Numbered from the stretch's first letter, positions 18,712 to 27,830 are shown. The stretch: DNA of 64,000 bases from Rathayibacter sp. VKM Ac-2879 (GCF_015351245.1 NZ_JADKSO010000002.1:496001-560000), one strand, 5' to 3'. Notes: generated from the letters alone by a model not told the origin. Translations and numbers: made by a program.

Positions 18712-20018
18712 CGGAAGAGATCGGCCGGGTGGCTCACCCGCCAGCCGAACCCCGGATCGTCGATCCCGCCCTCGGCGACGAGAGGCAGCTGGTACGCCGT
18801 CCCGTTGATCTCGACCGTCGCCGAGCCGACGCTCTGGCCGTCGCTCAGGGTGGTGGCCGGATTCAGCGCGACGGTCGTCGAGGCCGAGACCGCACCCCAC
18901 ACCAGCACCGACCTGGCCTCGCTCGTCTCGGCGATCGCCTTCTCGCCCCACGCGCTCGTGTACACGCCGAGGTCCTGACCGGCTGTGGCCAGCTCGACGC
19001 TGTGGAAGCCTGCCTCGACCGTCGGGATCAGGGCCTGGACGTCGGTCGCGAGCTGCGGGTGGCTCGGCGCGCCCGTGACGACTCCCACGAGCGTCGTCGG
19101 TTGCCCCTCGACCATCGTGTCGAGCGAGAACAGAAGGCACGCCCCTGCCTCGTCCGTCGTGCCGGTCTTGATCCCGTCGACGCCCGAGCGCCCGAGCAGG
19201 GTGTTGGTGTTCTGCAACACGCCCACTCCCGGGATGTCCGCGGACGGCAGGGCGACGATCGGCGCGAGGACGGGGTCGGCCAGCAGTAGTTCACCGAGCT
19301 TCACCATCTCGGCAGTGGTGCTGACCGTGGCGGGCGAGAGTCCGCTGGTGTCGGCGAGGACCGTGCGTGTGAGCCCCTTGCTGTCGAGCCAGGTGCGGGA
19401 GGCAGCGAGGAAGGCCTCCTCGGAGCCGTACGACCAGACTGCGAGGGACTTCGCATAGTTGTTGGCCGAAGGGAGCATCATCGCGGTCAGCGCTTGCCTC
19501 TCGGTCAGCTGAAGGCCCGCGGTCACCGGCGCGTTCGAGCCGTCCTCCGCGATGGTCTCGTCGTAGTACCCGACATCGGCGGCCGTGAACGTGATCGTGT
19601 CTCCGTCAGTGCCCGCCGCGATCGGCTTGGCGGCGAGGACGACGAGGGCAGTGGCCACCTTCGCGATGCTGCCGGTCGGCACAGGATCGTCGGAGCCGTA
19701 GCGGGCGAGCAGCCCCTCCTCTTCGGCGCCTACGACACCGACCGCACCGACCGCGCCTGCGCCATATGCGGGCCATGCCAGCGCAGGTGCAGCGATGCTC
19801 GTCGGTGCCGGAGGCATCGTGACGGCGCTCGCCGACGGCAGGGAGGCGGTCGCCGCGGTGCCTGCGTACGCTGCGCTCGCGCTCAGCAGGAGGGCGGCGA
19901 GCACCGTTCCGACGATCCAGCCGCGTCGTCGACGGCGGGGCTCTGGCCTCCGGGCCGGCTCCGGCAAGGACCCGAAAAGGTCGAGCGCGGAGTCGTCGGG
20001 GCGGGTCGGAGAGGTCAC
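18708..20018 (-). CDS. D-alanyl-D-alanine carboxypeptidase, S11 family, membrane-anchored
   Basis: 436 residues. It trims the terminal D-Ala of peptidoglycan pentapeptides outside the cell. A basic stretch (RRRRRG) is followed by one membrane segment (about 34-52). Catalytic motifs are SIAK (117-120), SAN (184-186) and KTG (284-286), all intact. The GTG start is chosen because TACGAT lies exactly 6 nt upstream, indicating a leaderless mRNA, and because the ATG at 20147 adds an Arg-rich non-protein-like extension. Unlike most DacA proteins the signal segment is not clearly cleavable, and a Pro/Ala/Ser linker (54-85) follows it. Confidence 0.92.
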   Translation of the reverse strand: MTSPTRPDDSALDLFGSLPEPARRPEPRRRRRGWIVGTVLAALLLSASAAYAGTAATASLPSASAVTMPPAPTSIAAPALAWPAYGAGAVGAVGVVGAEEEGLLARYGSDDPVPTGSIAKVATALVVLAAKPIAAGTDGDTITFTAADVGYYDETIAEDGSNAPVTAGLQLTERQALTAMMLPSANNYAKSLAVWSYGSEEAFLAASRTWLDSKGLTRTVLADTSGLSPATVSTTAEMVKLGELLLADPVLAPIVALPSADIPGVGVLQNTNTLLGRSGVDGIKTGTTDEAGACLLFSLDTMVEGQPTTLVGVVTGAPSHPQLATDVQALIPTVEAGFHSVELATAGQDLGVYTSAWGEKAIAETSEARSVLVWGAVSASTTVALNPATTLSDGQSVGSATVEINGTAYQLPLVAEGGIDDPGFGWRVSHPADLFR

Positions 20019-20024
20019 CGGCCC

Positions 20025-20030
20025 ATCGTA
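20025..20030 (-). promoter_or_regulatory. Predicted -10 of the carboxypeptidase gene (leaderless)
   Basis: TACGAT on the minus strand, 6 nt before GTG 20018. No clear -35 is seen. Confidence 0.55.
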
Positions 20031-20094
20031 GGGTCGTCGATCCGCGCCGAGCTGGAGGGCGGGGGCCGGTCGTCGTCTCCCCGACCCGCGCGAG

Positions 20095-20904
20095 TCACCC
20101 CGAGCGCGTGAGCGCCCAGAGCGCGACCGCTCCAGCCGACGCGACATTCAGCGAGTCCACCCCGTGCAGCATCGGGATCGTCACGACGGTGTCGGAGGCG
20201 TCGAGCGCCGCGCGACTCAGTCCGTCCCCTTCTGCGCCAAGCACGATCGCGACACGCTCGGGTCGCGCCGCCGCGTACGCGTCCAGCGGCACGGCGTCGG
20301 GAGCCAGGGCGAGCGCCGCGACCGAGAACCCCGCCGTGAGCAGCGCCTCCCGAGCCGGCCCCCACGCGGGCGTCCGCGTCCAGGGCACCTGCAACACCGT
20401 GCCCATGCTCACCCGCACGCTACGCCGATAGAGCGGGTCGGCGCACCGCGGAGTCACGAGCACCGCATCGGCACCCATCCCCGCTGCGGCGCGGAAGACG
20501 GCACCGACGTTGGTGTGGTCGACGAGGTCCTCGAGGATGACGACGAGACGCGCGCCGTCGAGCAGCTCGGCCATCGACGGCAGGGCCGGCCGGTGCATCG
20601 AGGCGAGCGCACCGCGGTGCAGATGGAACCCGGTCAGCTCCTCCAGCAGCGCGTCGGGCCCGACGAACACCGGCACCTCAGGGAACCGCTCGAGCACCTC
20701 CGCCGCGTCGGCAAGGCGCTTCTGCTGCACGAGGACCGACCGCGGCCGATGGCCGGCCGCGAGGGCGCGCCCGATCACCTTCGAGGACTCCGCGATGTAC
20801 AGGCCTCCCTCAGGCTCGAGCACGCGGCGCAACGCGACGTCGGTGAGGCGGTGGTAGTCGGCGAGGAGGGGGTGGTCGAGGTCCTCGACGGGCACGATCG
20901 GCAT
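20095..20904 (-). CDS. SPOUT (TrmH/SpoU) family RNA 2'-O-methyltransferase
   Basis: 269 residues. The N-terminal substrate-binding domain (about 1-105) is followed by the knotted SPOUT domain with motif 1 NVGAVFRAAAGMGADA, motif 2 AIVLGAEGDGLS and motif 3 IPMLHGVDSLNVASAGA. It methylates ribose in tRNA or rRNA with S-adenosylmethionine; the exact target cannot be told. The start ATG has TAGATT 6 nt upstream, so the mRNA is predicted leaderless. It is divergent from the sirtuin gene. Confidence 0.93.
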   Translation of the reverse strand: MPIVPVEDLDHPLLADYHRLTDVALRRVLEPEGGLYIAESSKVIGRALAAGHRPRSVLVQQKRLADAAEVLERFPEVPVFVGPDALLEELTGFHLHRGALASMHRPALPSMAELLDGARLVVILEDLVDHTNVGAVFRAAAGMGADAVLVTPRCADPLYRRSVRVSMGTVLQVPWTRTPAWGPAREALLTAGFSVAALALAPDAVPLDAYAAARPERVAIVLGAEGDGLSRAALDASDTVVTIPMLHGVDSLNVASAGAVALWALTRSG

Positions 20905-20910
20905 CCCGGC

Positions 20911-20916
20911 AATCTA
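20911..20916 (-). promoter_or_regulatory. Predicted -10 of the SPOUT methyltransferase gene (leaderless)
   Basis: TAGATT on the minus strand, 6 nt before ATG 20904. Confidence 0.6.
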
Positions 20917-20931
20917 GGGCACGGGGCGCAC

Positions 20932-20937
20932 TAAACT
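20932..20937 (+). promoter_or_regulatory. Predicted -10 of the sirtuin gene
   Basis: TAAACT, giving a leader of about 35 nt that contains a good ribosome site (AAGGAGG) before ATG 20979. The opposing methyltransferase promoter is only about 15 bp away. Confidence 0.5.
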
Positions 20938-20978
20938 CGTCCGAGAGGCCGCCCGAACGGTCCTCGAAGGAGGCGCGG

Positions 20979-21833
20979 ATGGAGTCGAGTCCGACACCGG
21001 TCGTTCAGGGGCCCCCAGCCCACGAGATCGAACAGGCCGTCGAACTCCTCAGCGGGCGCCGCATCGCCGCCGTGACCGGTGCGGGTATGAGTACCGACTC
21101 CGGCATCCCCGACTATCGCGGCGCCGGGGCTCCCGTTCGCAGCCCCATGACCTACTCGCAGTTCGTCGCCGACCCCGATTACCGCCGTCGCTATTGGGCC
21201 GGCAGTCAGCTGGGCTGGCGCCGCTTCACCAGCACCGTCCCCAATGACGGGCATCGTGCGCTCGCCCGGCTCGAGGAGCGCGGCGTCCTCACCGGCGTCG
21301 TCACGCAGAACGTCGACGGACTGCACGTGCGCGCGGGATCGCGCCGGGTGGTCGACCTCCACGGCTCGGCCGACCGGGTGCGCTGCATGACCTGCGGCCA
21401 GTACTTCGCCCGTGACGCCGTGGCAGAGAGGATCGAGGAGCTGAACCCCTGGCTCGACGACCCTGACGTCTCCTCCCTCAACCCCGACGGCGACGCGGAG
21501 GTGCACGACGTCTCGGCGATGACCGTGCCGGAGTGCACGGTCTGCGGCGGCATCTTGAAGCCCGACATCGTCTTCTTCGGCGAGTTCATTCCCACCGAGC
21601 GGTTCCAGGAGGCGCGCGCCATCGTCGCGGGCGCCGACGCGCTGCTCGTGGCCGGCTCCTCCCTCGTCGTCAACTCCGGCATCCGCTTCCTCGAGATCGC
21701 CCGCCGCGCCAAGATGCCGATCGTGATCGTCAATCGGGGGACGACCAAGGGAGACTCGCGCGCGAATCTTAAGATCGACGGCGGCACGAGCGAGGTCCTC
21801 CGCGACCTCGCCGAGCGCCTCCCCCCACTGTGA
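20979..21833 (+). CDS. NAD-dependent protein deacetylase, Sir2 family
   Basis: 284 residues. It removes acyl groups from lysines using NAD+. Visible are the NAD motif AVTGAGMSTDSGIPDYRG (near 30-47), TQNVDGLH with the catalytic His in VVDLHGS, and a four-Cys zinc site split as CMTCG and CTVCG with a long 45-residue insert between. The pattern resembles class II (SIRT4-like) sirtuins, so other acyl groups are possible. The start has AAGGAGG 6 nt upstream. The following phosphatase is co-directional, 49 bp away. Confidence 0.95.
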   Translation: MESSPTPVVQGPPAHEIEQAVELLSGRRIAAVTGAGMSTDSGIPDYRGAGAPVRSPMTYSQFVADPDYRRRYWAGSQLGWRRFTSTVPNDGHRALARLEERGVLTGVVTQNVDGLHVRAGSRRVVDLHGSADRVRCMTCGQYFARDAVAERIEELNPWLDDPDVSSLNPDGDAEVHDVSAMTVPECTVCGGILKPDIVFFGEFIPTERFQEARAIVAGADALLVAGSSLVVNSGIRFLEIARRAKMPIVIVNRGTTKGDSRANLKIDGGTSEVLRDLAERLPPL

Positions 21834-21882
21834 CCGAGAACCGCCCCGTTCGAGACCTCGTTCCCCGACCAGGAAGCCACCC

Positions 21883-22503
21883 GTGACCCGCCTCACCCTC
21901 GTCCGCCACGGCCAGACCGAGTGGAACGCCGCGCGACGCCTCCAGGGCCGCAGCGATGTGCCGCTCAACGCGACGGGGCGCGCGCAGGCCCGCGCCGCGG
22001 GCCGTCTGCTCAGCGAACGCCGCTGGGACGCGGTCGTCGCGAGCCCGCTGCGGCGCGCCTTCGACACGGGGGCGATCATCGCGGAGGCGTTGGGCGTGGC
22101 CGCCCCACTCGTCGTGCCCGCTCTCGCCGAGCGCTCCTACGGCGACGCCGAGGGCATGACCGGTGTCGAGCTGCGCGAGCTCTTTCCGGGTGGTGTCGAG
22201 AGCGGCGCGATTCCCGGCGCGGAGACACGGCCGGAGGTGTTCGCGAGGTCCAGCACGGCCCTGCTCGAGATCGCCGAGCGCTTCCCCGACTCCGATGTCG
22301 TGGTGGCGACGCACGGAGGCGTGATCGGCAGCCTCCTCCGCGCGCTCAGCGACGAGTCGCTTCCCCCGCAGGGAGTCTCCGTCGGCAACGGGTCGCGGCA
22401 CGACTTCACGGTGGTCGACGGCGCGCTGCGCATCGTCGCCTTCGATGGCTCCGGCGATGTGGCCGTGGACGAGGTCGATCTCGCGGAGGCGCTCCGCGCC
22501 TGA
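21883..22503 (+). CDS. Histidine phosphatase family protein
   Basis: 206 residues. The phosphoglycerate-mutase-like fold has the phosphohistidine motif LVRHGQTEWN at the start, SPLRRAFDTG, an acidic LAERSYGDAEG, and the second His in VVATHGGVIGS. It is probably a cytoplasmic phosphatase of small molecules; cofactor-dependent mutase activity is unlikely at this length. GTG start with AGGA 8 nt upstream. It follows the sirtuin and may share its transcript. Confidence 0.9.
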   Translation: MTRLTLVRHGQTEWNAARRLQGRSDVPLNATGRAQARAAGRLLSERRWDAVVASPLRRAFDTGAIIAEALGVAAPLVVPALAERSYGDAEGMTGVELRELFPGGVESGAIPGAETRPEVFARSSTALLEIAERFPDSDVVVATHGGVIGSLLRALSDESLPPQGVSVGNGSRHDFTVVDGALRIVAFDGSGDVAVDEVDLAEALRA

Positions 22504-22543
22504 TCGCTCCGAGCGACGCAAGACCGCGACGCCCGCGCCGAGC

Positions 22544-23626
22544 TCACCGCCTCCCGAGCTCGCTCAGCAGCTCGAACAGCACGCGGGCGGAGGCACGCCA
22601 CGAGAATGCGGCCGCCCGCTCGCGCCCGCGCGCGGAGAGCTCGCTCCACCGGCGAGCGTCCTCCAGCGAGCGGACGCCCTCGGCGATCGCCTTGGCACTC
22701 GACGGATCGACGTACACCGCCGCGTCCCCGCCGATCTCTCGGAAGATGGGGATGTCGCTGACCACGACCGGCGTGCCGAGGGCCATCGCCTCGACGAGGG
22801 GGATTCCGAAGCCCTCGTCGCGGCTTGCACTCACCAGCGCCGTCGATCGCGCGAGCACCGCGCGATACTCGGCGTCCGATGCTCCCTGGTGGAACACCAG
22901 CTTCGCCGTCGGCGCGAGCGCACGGAGAGTCTCGACCGTCTCGTCGCTCGCCCGGCTCATCAGATGCAGCTCGTAGTCGGGCAGGAGGCGCATCGCCCGC
23001 GCCAGGGACTCGACGTTCTTGTAGGGCATGTACGAGCCCATGTAGACGAGCGATCGGGCATCGGAGCGCTCGGGCATCGCCTCCGCGAGCGCCGCGCTGA
23101 TCTCGTCGGGCTCGCTCGCCGCGTTGGGCACCACGACGACCGGCCGCGTGGTCAGCCGGTGCTCCCGCAGGAGCGCCCGCGTGGTCTCCGAGACCGTCAC
23201 GATCGCGTCCGCCCGCTGGAGGAGCCTCCGCTGCGGCCACCAGGCGAGGTGGTAGAGCCTCCAGAGCGCGCGGATCGGCAGCGGAAGGTCGCGAGGAGGG
23301 GTGCGGTGACGGTAGTAGATCAGGTCGTGCACCGTGAGCACGAGGCGGTAGCGGCGTCCGAGCGACCCCATCGTCTGCATCGGCGAGAAGACGACATCGG
23401 GGCGGAGGCGGTTCACCAGGAGCGCGACGAACGGCTCGAAGGCGTTCGCCGGGCCGGTCACCCGCTCCCATGGCAGCGCGGGCAGCATCGCGAGCTGGCG
23501 GCGATCGCTGATCAGCATCGTCACGTCGTGGAGCAGTGCGAGCTCTCGCACGAGCTCGGCTGTGTAGCGGCTGATGCCGTCGTGGCGCTCGAGGCGGGTG
23601 TAACGGCAGTCGACGACGATCCTCAT
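22544..23626 (-). CDS. Glycosyltransferase, GT4 family
   Basis: 360 residues, GT-B fold. The N-terminal domain has the acceptor loop HDGISRYTAELV and DVVFSPMQTMGS, then VHDLIYYRH. The C-terminal nucleotide-sugar domain has VYMGSYMPYKNVESL and the E-x7-E region SRDEGFGIPLVEAM. Its product is unknown; mannosyl transfer to a lipid or glycan is typical of such actinobacterial enzymes. Its ATG overlaps the stop of the upstream alpha/beta hydrolase (ATGA), so the two are translationally coupled. Confidence 0.9.
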   Translation of the reverse strand: MRIVVDCRYTRLERHDGISRYTAELVRELALLHDVTMLISDRRQLAMLPALPWERVTGPANAFEPFVALLVNRLRPDVVFSPMQTMGSLGRRYRLVLTVHDLIYYRHRTPPRDLPLPIRALWRLYHLAWWPQRRLLQRADAIVTVSETTRALLREHRLTTRPVVVVPNAASEPDEISAALAEAMPERSDARSLVYMGSYMPYKNVESLARAMRLLPDYELHLMSRASDETVETLRALAPTAKLVFHQGASDAEYRAVLARSTALVSASRDEGFGIPLVEAMALGTPVVVSDIPIFREIGGDAAVYVDPSSAKAIAEGVRSLEDARRWSELSARGRERAAAFSWRASARVLFELLSELGRR

Positions 23627-24534
23627 CGGTCGATCCCCTCCTCCAGGGCCGCGCGCAGCACGGCGGCCGCCTCGTCGGGCGTCTCGTAGTGGATCAGGTG
23701 GCCGACTCCGTCGATGACGTGCAGCCGCCCGTGTGGCAACGCCTCGAGGAGGCGGTACTGGGCCGCCAGCGGCGTGATGTCGTCCTGCGCGGCGGCGATC
23801 AGCTGCACCGGCACGTCCACGCGCGCGGCGTACTCGCCGACGTCGTGCGAGACGGAGGCGCGGAACGCCTCCAGAACCGTGTCGCGCGACGCGAAGGCGC
23901 TGAAGTAGCGGTCGTGTTGATCGTGCACGAAGCGGCGCAACGCCGGCTCCTTCGTCTTCACCATCGCGAGGCTCATGGCGCGCACGATCAGCGGGTCGCG
24001 CAGGAGACGGTAGCCGAGGGGCGCCGGCAGCAGGGCCGCGAGACGGTAGTACAGGACCGCGAGGCGGGTGAGCACTCCGCGGGGCCCGGCGAGGGCCGGT
24101 GCTCCGATGGGATTCACGAGCACCAGGAGGGGCGTCGGCAGGCCGTCGGCGACCGCGGCCGACGCCACGATCGAGCCGAAGGAGTGCCCGAGGACGACCG
24201 CGGTCCCCCGCAGTCCGAGCACGTCGAGGAACTCCCCCAGCCATGCCGCGTACCCCTCGACATCGTGCCGATGCGCCGTCATCGCGGGAGAGACGCCGAA
24301 TCCCGGCAGGTCGGGCGCGACGATCCGCGCGTCGGCGCCGCCGGCCAGCAGTCTCGCGATCACCGGCTCGAGTCCGTGGTGCTCGCCCCGGAAGCCGTGC
24401 ACGACGACGACGACCGTCGATGCGTCTGGGGGGCCGTAGCTCCAGTACGAGGTGGAGGCTCCGGCGACGTCCACCGAGTCCTCCCGTATCAGGAGGCGAT
24501 CGAGGTCCGCGGCGTAGGGGGAGGGTGAGGTCAT
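23623..24534 (-). CDS. Alpha/beta hydrolase
   Basis: 303 residues. The alpha/beta hydrolase fold shows the oxyanion-region motif VVVVHGFRGEHHG, a nucleophile elbow GHSFGS (catalytic Ser), a late Asp in IAAAQDDITPLA and His in DGVGHLIHYE. The cap domain (about 140-230) is helical. The substrate is unknown. Starts at 24534 or 24546 are possible; a TACGAT hexamer overlapping the second favours 24534. It is coupled to the downstream glycosyltransferase and divergent from treS. Confidence 0.85.
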   Translation of the reverse strand: MTSPSPYAADLDRLLIREDSVDVAGASTSYWSYGPPDASTVVVVVHGFRGEHHGLEPVIARLLAGGADARIVAPDLPGFGVSPAMTAHRHDVEGYAAWLGEFLDVLGLRGTAVVLGHSFGSIVASAAVADGLPTPLLVLVNPIGAPALAGPRGVLTRLAVLYYRLAALLPAPLGYRLLRDPLIVRAMSLAMVKTKEPALRRFVHDQHDRYFSAFASRDTVLEAFRASVSHDVGEYAARVDVPVQLIAAAQDDITPLAAQYRLLEALPHGRLHVIDGVGHLIHYETPDEAAAVLRAALEEGIDR

Positions 24535-24695
24535 CGCAGTGTCCATCGTAGGCAACGCCCCTCGAAGTTCTCGCCGCAACGCCTTGCGGGCGTGCGATCC
24601 GAACGGCAAGCATGAGGACGCGTTCGCTTCGGAACGCACCGCCCACCGCCTCTCCCGGGGCGGATCTCCGCTCAGGCCGCAGCAGAAGGAGCACC

Positions 24696-26411
24696 GTGAG
24701 CTTCACGTCGCCGATCCAACTCCCCGGACTCGCCCTCGACCCGCAGTGGTACCGCCGAGCGGTGTTCTACGAGGTGATGGTCCGCTCCTACGTCGACTCG
24801 AACGGCGACGGCGCGGGCGACATCAACGGACTCGCCTCGAAGCTCGACTACCTGCAGTGGCTGGGCATCGACGCCCTCTGGCTCCCACCGTTCTACATGT
24901 CGCCTCTTCGCGACGGCGGGTACGACGTCTCGGACTTCACCGCGATCCTGCCCGAGTTCGGCACGATGGACGACTTCCGTGAGCTCGTCCGCAAGGCGCA
25001 CGAGCGCAATATGCGCATCGTCATGGACTTCCCGCTCAATCACACGAGCGATCAGCACGAGTGGTTCCAGCAGTCGCGTTCCGACCCGGACGGTCCCTAC
25101 GGCGACTTCTACGTCTGGAACGACACCGACGAGAAGTGGCCCGACATCCGGATCATCTTCGTCGACACCGAGGACTCGAACTGGGCGTTCGACTCTGAGC
25201 GCCGCCAGTTCTACTTCCATCGCTTCTTCTCGCACCAGCCGGACCTCAACTTCGAGAATCCTGCGGTCCACGAGGCGATCCACGACATCGTCCGCTTCTG
25301 GCTCGACCTCGGCGTCGACGGCATCCGCCTCGACGCCATCCCGTACCTCTACGAGTCCGACGAGGGCAACGGCGAGGGCGAGCCGCCGACCCACGAGTTC
25401 ATCAAGAAGCTACGCGCGATGGTCGATCGCGACTACCCGGGGCGCATCCTCATCGCGGAGGCGAACCAGTGGCCCCGCGAGGTCGCCGCCTTCTTCGGCA
25501 CGGAGGAGGAGCCGGAGTGCCACATGGCGTTCGACTTCCCGGTGATGCCGCGCATCTTCTATTCCCTGCGGGCGCAGACCGCGACCGAGCTCAAGAAGGT
25601 CCTCTCCGAGACCTTCGACATCCCCAGCGGAGCCGCTTGGGGAGTGTTCCTGCGCAATCACGACGAGCTCACGCTCGAGATGGTGTCGGAGGAGTATCGC
25701 CAGGCCATGTACGGGTGGTACGCCTACGACCCGCGAATGCGCTCGAACATCGGCATCCGGCGGCGCTTGGCGCCGCTGCTCGACAACGCGCGGGCCGAGC
25801 TCGAGTTGATCAACGCCCTGCTGTTCTCGCTCGCCGGGAGCCCGTTCCTCTACTACGGCGACGAGATCGGGATGGGCGACAACATCTGGCTCAACGACCG
25901 CGACGCCTCCCGGACGCCCATGCAGTGGACCCCCGACCGCAATGCGGGCTTCTCGGCGGCCGACCCGGGCAAGCTCGCGTTGCCCGTCGTACAGTCCCTC
26001 GTCTATCACTACAACCAGGTCAATGTGGAGGCGCAGCTCGCCCAGTCGCGCTCGCTCCTGCACTGGATGCGCAACGTGCTGCACGTGCGTCGCGGCCACC
26101 CCGCCTTCGGGCTGGGCTCGATGCGCGTGCTCGAGACCGACCACGAGTCCGTGCTCGCCTTCGTGCGCGACTACGCCGGCTCGGGCAGTGCCCTAGGCGA
26201 CCAGCCGGAGGAGGTGCTCTGCGTCTTCAGCTTCAACCACAATCCCGTCTCGGTGACCGTCACCGACCCCGAGAACGGTGGCTCCACGCTCACCGATCTC
26301 TTCGGCGGCGGGCGGTTCCCCGGCTTCACCGACGAGGGGACGTTGACGATGACACTCGGCACCCAGGGCTTCTTCTGGCTGCGCGTCGCCAAGGCGAGCG
26401 CCGCTCGCTGA
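24696..26411 (+). CDS. treS: Trehalose synthase (maltose alpha-D-glucosyltransferase) TreS
   Basis: 571 residues, GH13. It interconverts maltose and trehalose. Motifs: RAVFYEVMVRSYVDSNGDG, DFPLNHTSDQHEWF, GIRLDAIPYLYESD (nucleophile), LIAEANQWP (acid/base) and FLRNHDELTLEM. The GTG start has GAAGGAG 4 nt upstream. There is no fused or neighbouring maltokinase (Pep2), and GlgE is not in the window, so the use of TreS in the GlgE pathway cannot be judged here. A strong hairpin follows. Confidence 0.96.
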   Translation: MSFTSPIQLPGLALDPQWYRRAVFYEVMVRSYVDSNGDGAGDINGLASKLDYLQWLGIDALWLPPFYMSPLRDGGYDVSDFTAILPEFGTMDDFRELVRKAHERNMRIVMDFPLNHTSDQHEWFQQSRSDPDGPYGDFYVWNDTDEKWPDIRIIFVDTEDSNWAFDSERRQFYFHRFFSHQPDLNFENPAVHEAIHDIVRFWLDLGVDGIRLDAIPYLYESDEGNGEGEPPTHEFIKKLRAMVDRDYPGRILIAEANQWPREVAAFFGTEEEPECHMAFDFPVMPRIFYSLRAQTATELKKVLSETFDIPSGAAWGVFLRNHDELTLEMVSEEYRQAMYGWYAYDPRMRSNIGIRRRLAPLLDNARAELELINALLFSLAGSPFLYYGDEIGMGDNIWLNDRDASRTPMQWTPDRNAGFSAADPGKLALPVVQSLVYHYNQVNVEAQLAQSRSLLHWMRNVLHVRRGHPAFGLGSMRVLETDHESVLAFVRDYAGSGSALGDQPEEVLCVFSFNHNPVSVTVTDPENGGSTLTDLFGGGRFPGFTDEGTLTMTLGTQGFFWLRVAKASAAR

Positions 26412-26423
26412 CACGCACGCCGC

Positions 26424-26451
26424 GGGGCCTCCGAGCGATGTCGGAGGCCCC
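26424..26451 (+). terminator. treS terminator
   Basis: Perfect 11-bp stem GGGGCCTCCGA / TCGGAGGCCCC with a 6-nt loop, followed by GTTT. It lies between treS and the exonuclease promoter. Confidence 0.8.
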
Positions 26452-26454
26452 GTT

Positions 26455-26460
26455 TAGGCT
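26455..26460 (+). promoter_or_regulatory. Predicted -10 of the exonuclease gene (leaderless)
   Basis: TAGGCT, 6 nt before GTG 26467, immediately after the treS terminator. Confidence 0.6.
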
Positions 26461-26466
26461 GTCCGA

Positions 26467-27255
26467 GTGAGCAGCACCGCACAGACCGAGCCGACCCTGT
26501 TCGACGACGCGTTCGCCTTCGAGAGCGCCGACGCCGAGCGCGCGCGCTGGTTCGACCTCCTCGCCGTCTTCGACCTCGAGACCACAGGCATCGACGTCCG
26601 CTCGAGCCGCATCGTCGCGGCGCACGTGGGAGTCATCGACGCGGCGGGCGAGGCCCTCGAGGGCACGTCGTGGCTCGCCGACCCCGGTATCGAGATCCCT
26701 GCGGGGGCCAGCGCCGTTCACGGCATCACGACCGAGTACGCGCGCGAGCACGGTCGCCCCGCGGGCGAGGTCGTCGCCGAGGTGTCGGAGGCGCTGCGCT
26801 CGCTTCTCGAGCGCGGCATCCCGGTGGTCGTCTACAACGCGCCCTATGACCTCTCCCTTCTGGCGCACGAGTCGCGCCGCTGGGGCGTACCGGTGCTGCT
26901 CGATCCGAGTCCGATCGTCGATCCGCTCGTCATCGACAAGGCCGTCGACCGCTACCGCAAGGGCAAGCGCACCCTGACGGTCACCGCGCAGCACTACGGA
27001 GTCGCCCTGACCGAGGCGCATGACGCGGCCGCCGACGCCCTCGCCGCGGGGCGGATCGCGCAGGCGCTCGGCGGCGCCTTCGCCGATGAGCTCGGAGTGG
27101 GCGCAGAGGCTTTGCACGCGCTTCAGGTCGAGTGGTGCCGCAGTCAGGCCGAGTCGTTCCAGGACTACATGCGGCGCGTGCGCGACGAGTCGTTCGTGGC
27201 CGACGGCGCCTGGCCCGTGCGCCACGGAGCCGGGGCGCCGACAGACGAGGGCTAG
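26467..27255 (+). CDS. DEDD-family 3'-5' exonuclease (DnaQ-like)
   Basis: 262 residues. The exonuclease domain (about 28-195) has motif I FDLETTGID, motif II NAPYDLSLL and motif III HDAAADALAAGR, giving the DEDD acidic set with a late His. It is like the epsilon subunit of DNA polymerase III, but the true replicative epsilon cannot be identified from this alone. The last 60 residues (EWCRSQAESFQDYMRR) are a conserved-looking helical tail. GTG start, no ribosome site, leaderless promoter. It overlaps the convergent next gene by 4 bp. Confidence 0.9.
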   Translation: MSSTAQTEPTLFDDAFAFESADAERARWFDLLAVFDLETTGIDVRSSRIVAAHVGVIDAAGEALEGTSWLADPGIEIPAGASAVHGITTEYAREHGRPAGEVVAEVSEALRSLLERGIPVVVYNAPYDLSLLAHESRRWGVPVLLDPSPIVDPLVIDKAVDRYRKGKRTLTVTAQHYGVALTEAHDAAADALAAGRIAQALGGAFADELGVGAEALHALQVEWCRSQAESFQDYMRRVRDESFVADGAWPVRHGAGAPTDEG

Positions 27256-27824
27256 GTGAGGGTGCGTCCCTCGCGCAGAAGCTCGATGTACTCCTCGATC
27301 CGCCGCGAGCGCGTCTCGGGGCGCTTGAGCTGCGAGAGCCGGAAGAGGAACGCGAACCGCTTCTGACCGCCGACCGTCGCGAAGAACGTCCTCGCTCCCG
27401 GATCGGCGTCGAGCGCGGCCTGGAAGTCGGCCGGAACCTCTGCGCCCTTCTGCCGGTACGCGGCCTCCCACCGACCGTCGGCCTTCGCGCGCTCGACCTC
27501 CGCGAGTCCGGCGGGCAGCATCCGCCCCTCGTCGAGGAGGCGCGCCACGTGCTCGCGGTTGATCTGCGACCAGGGGCTCGCGCGGCGGCGCGGGGTGTAC
27601 GCCTGGAGGCTGAACTGCTCGTCGAACGCGCCGCCCTGTCCGTCGATCCAGCCGTGGCAGAGCGCGACGTCGAGCGCCTCCTGGCGGGTCAACCCGGGAT
27701 CGACAGCCCCCTTCTTCCGTAGCTTGAGGCGCACGCCTCCCGGGTCGGGGTCGCCGCGGAGGTACGCGTCCCACTCCTCCGGAGCGACGAACGGCATGAT
27801 CGGCTTGTCGGCGAAGGACACCAT
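27252..27824 (-). CDS. YdeI/OmpD-associated family protein
   Basis: 190 residues. It matches the YdeI-type family by features such as PEEWDAYLRG at the start, LCHGWIDGQ in the middle, YTPRRRASPWSQIN, and a C-terminal helical part (FRLSQLKRPETRSRRIEEYIELL). In other bacteria members are linked to resistance to antimicrobial peptides; the biochemical role is unknown. The ATG has TAGCGT exactly 6 nt upstream, so a leaderless mRNA is predicted. Confidence 0.85.
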   Translation of the reverse strand: MVSFADKPIMPFVAPEEWDAYLRGDPDPGGVRLKLRKKGAVDPGLTRQEALDVALCHGWIDGQGGAFDEQFSLQAYTPRRRASPWSQINREHVARLLDEGRMLPAGLAEVERAKADGRWEAAYRQKGAEVPADFQAALDADPGARTFFATVGGQKRFAFLFRLSQLKRPETRSRRIEEYIELLREGRTLT

Positions 27825-27830
27825 GTGCGG

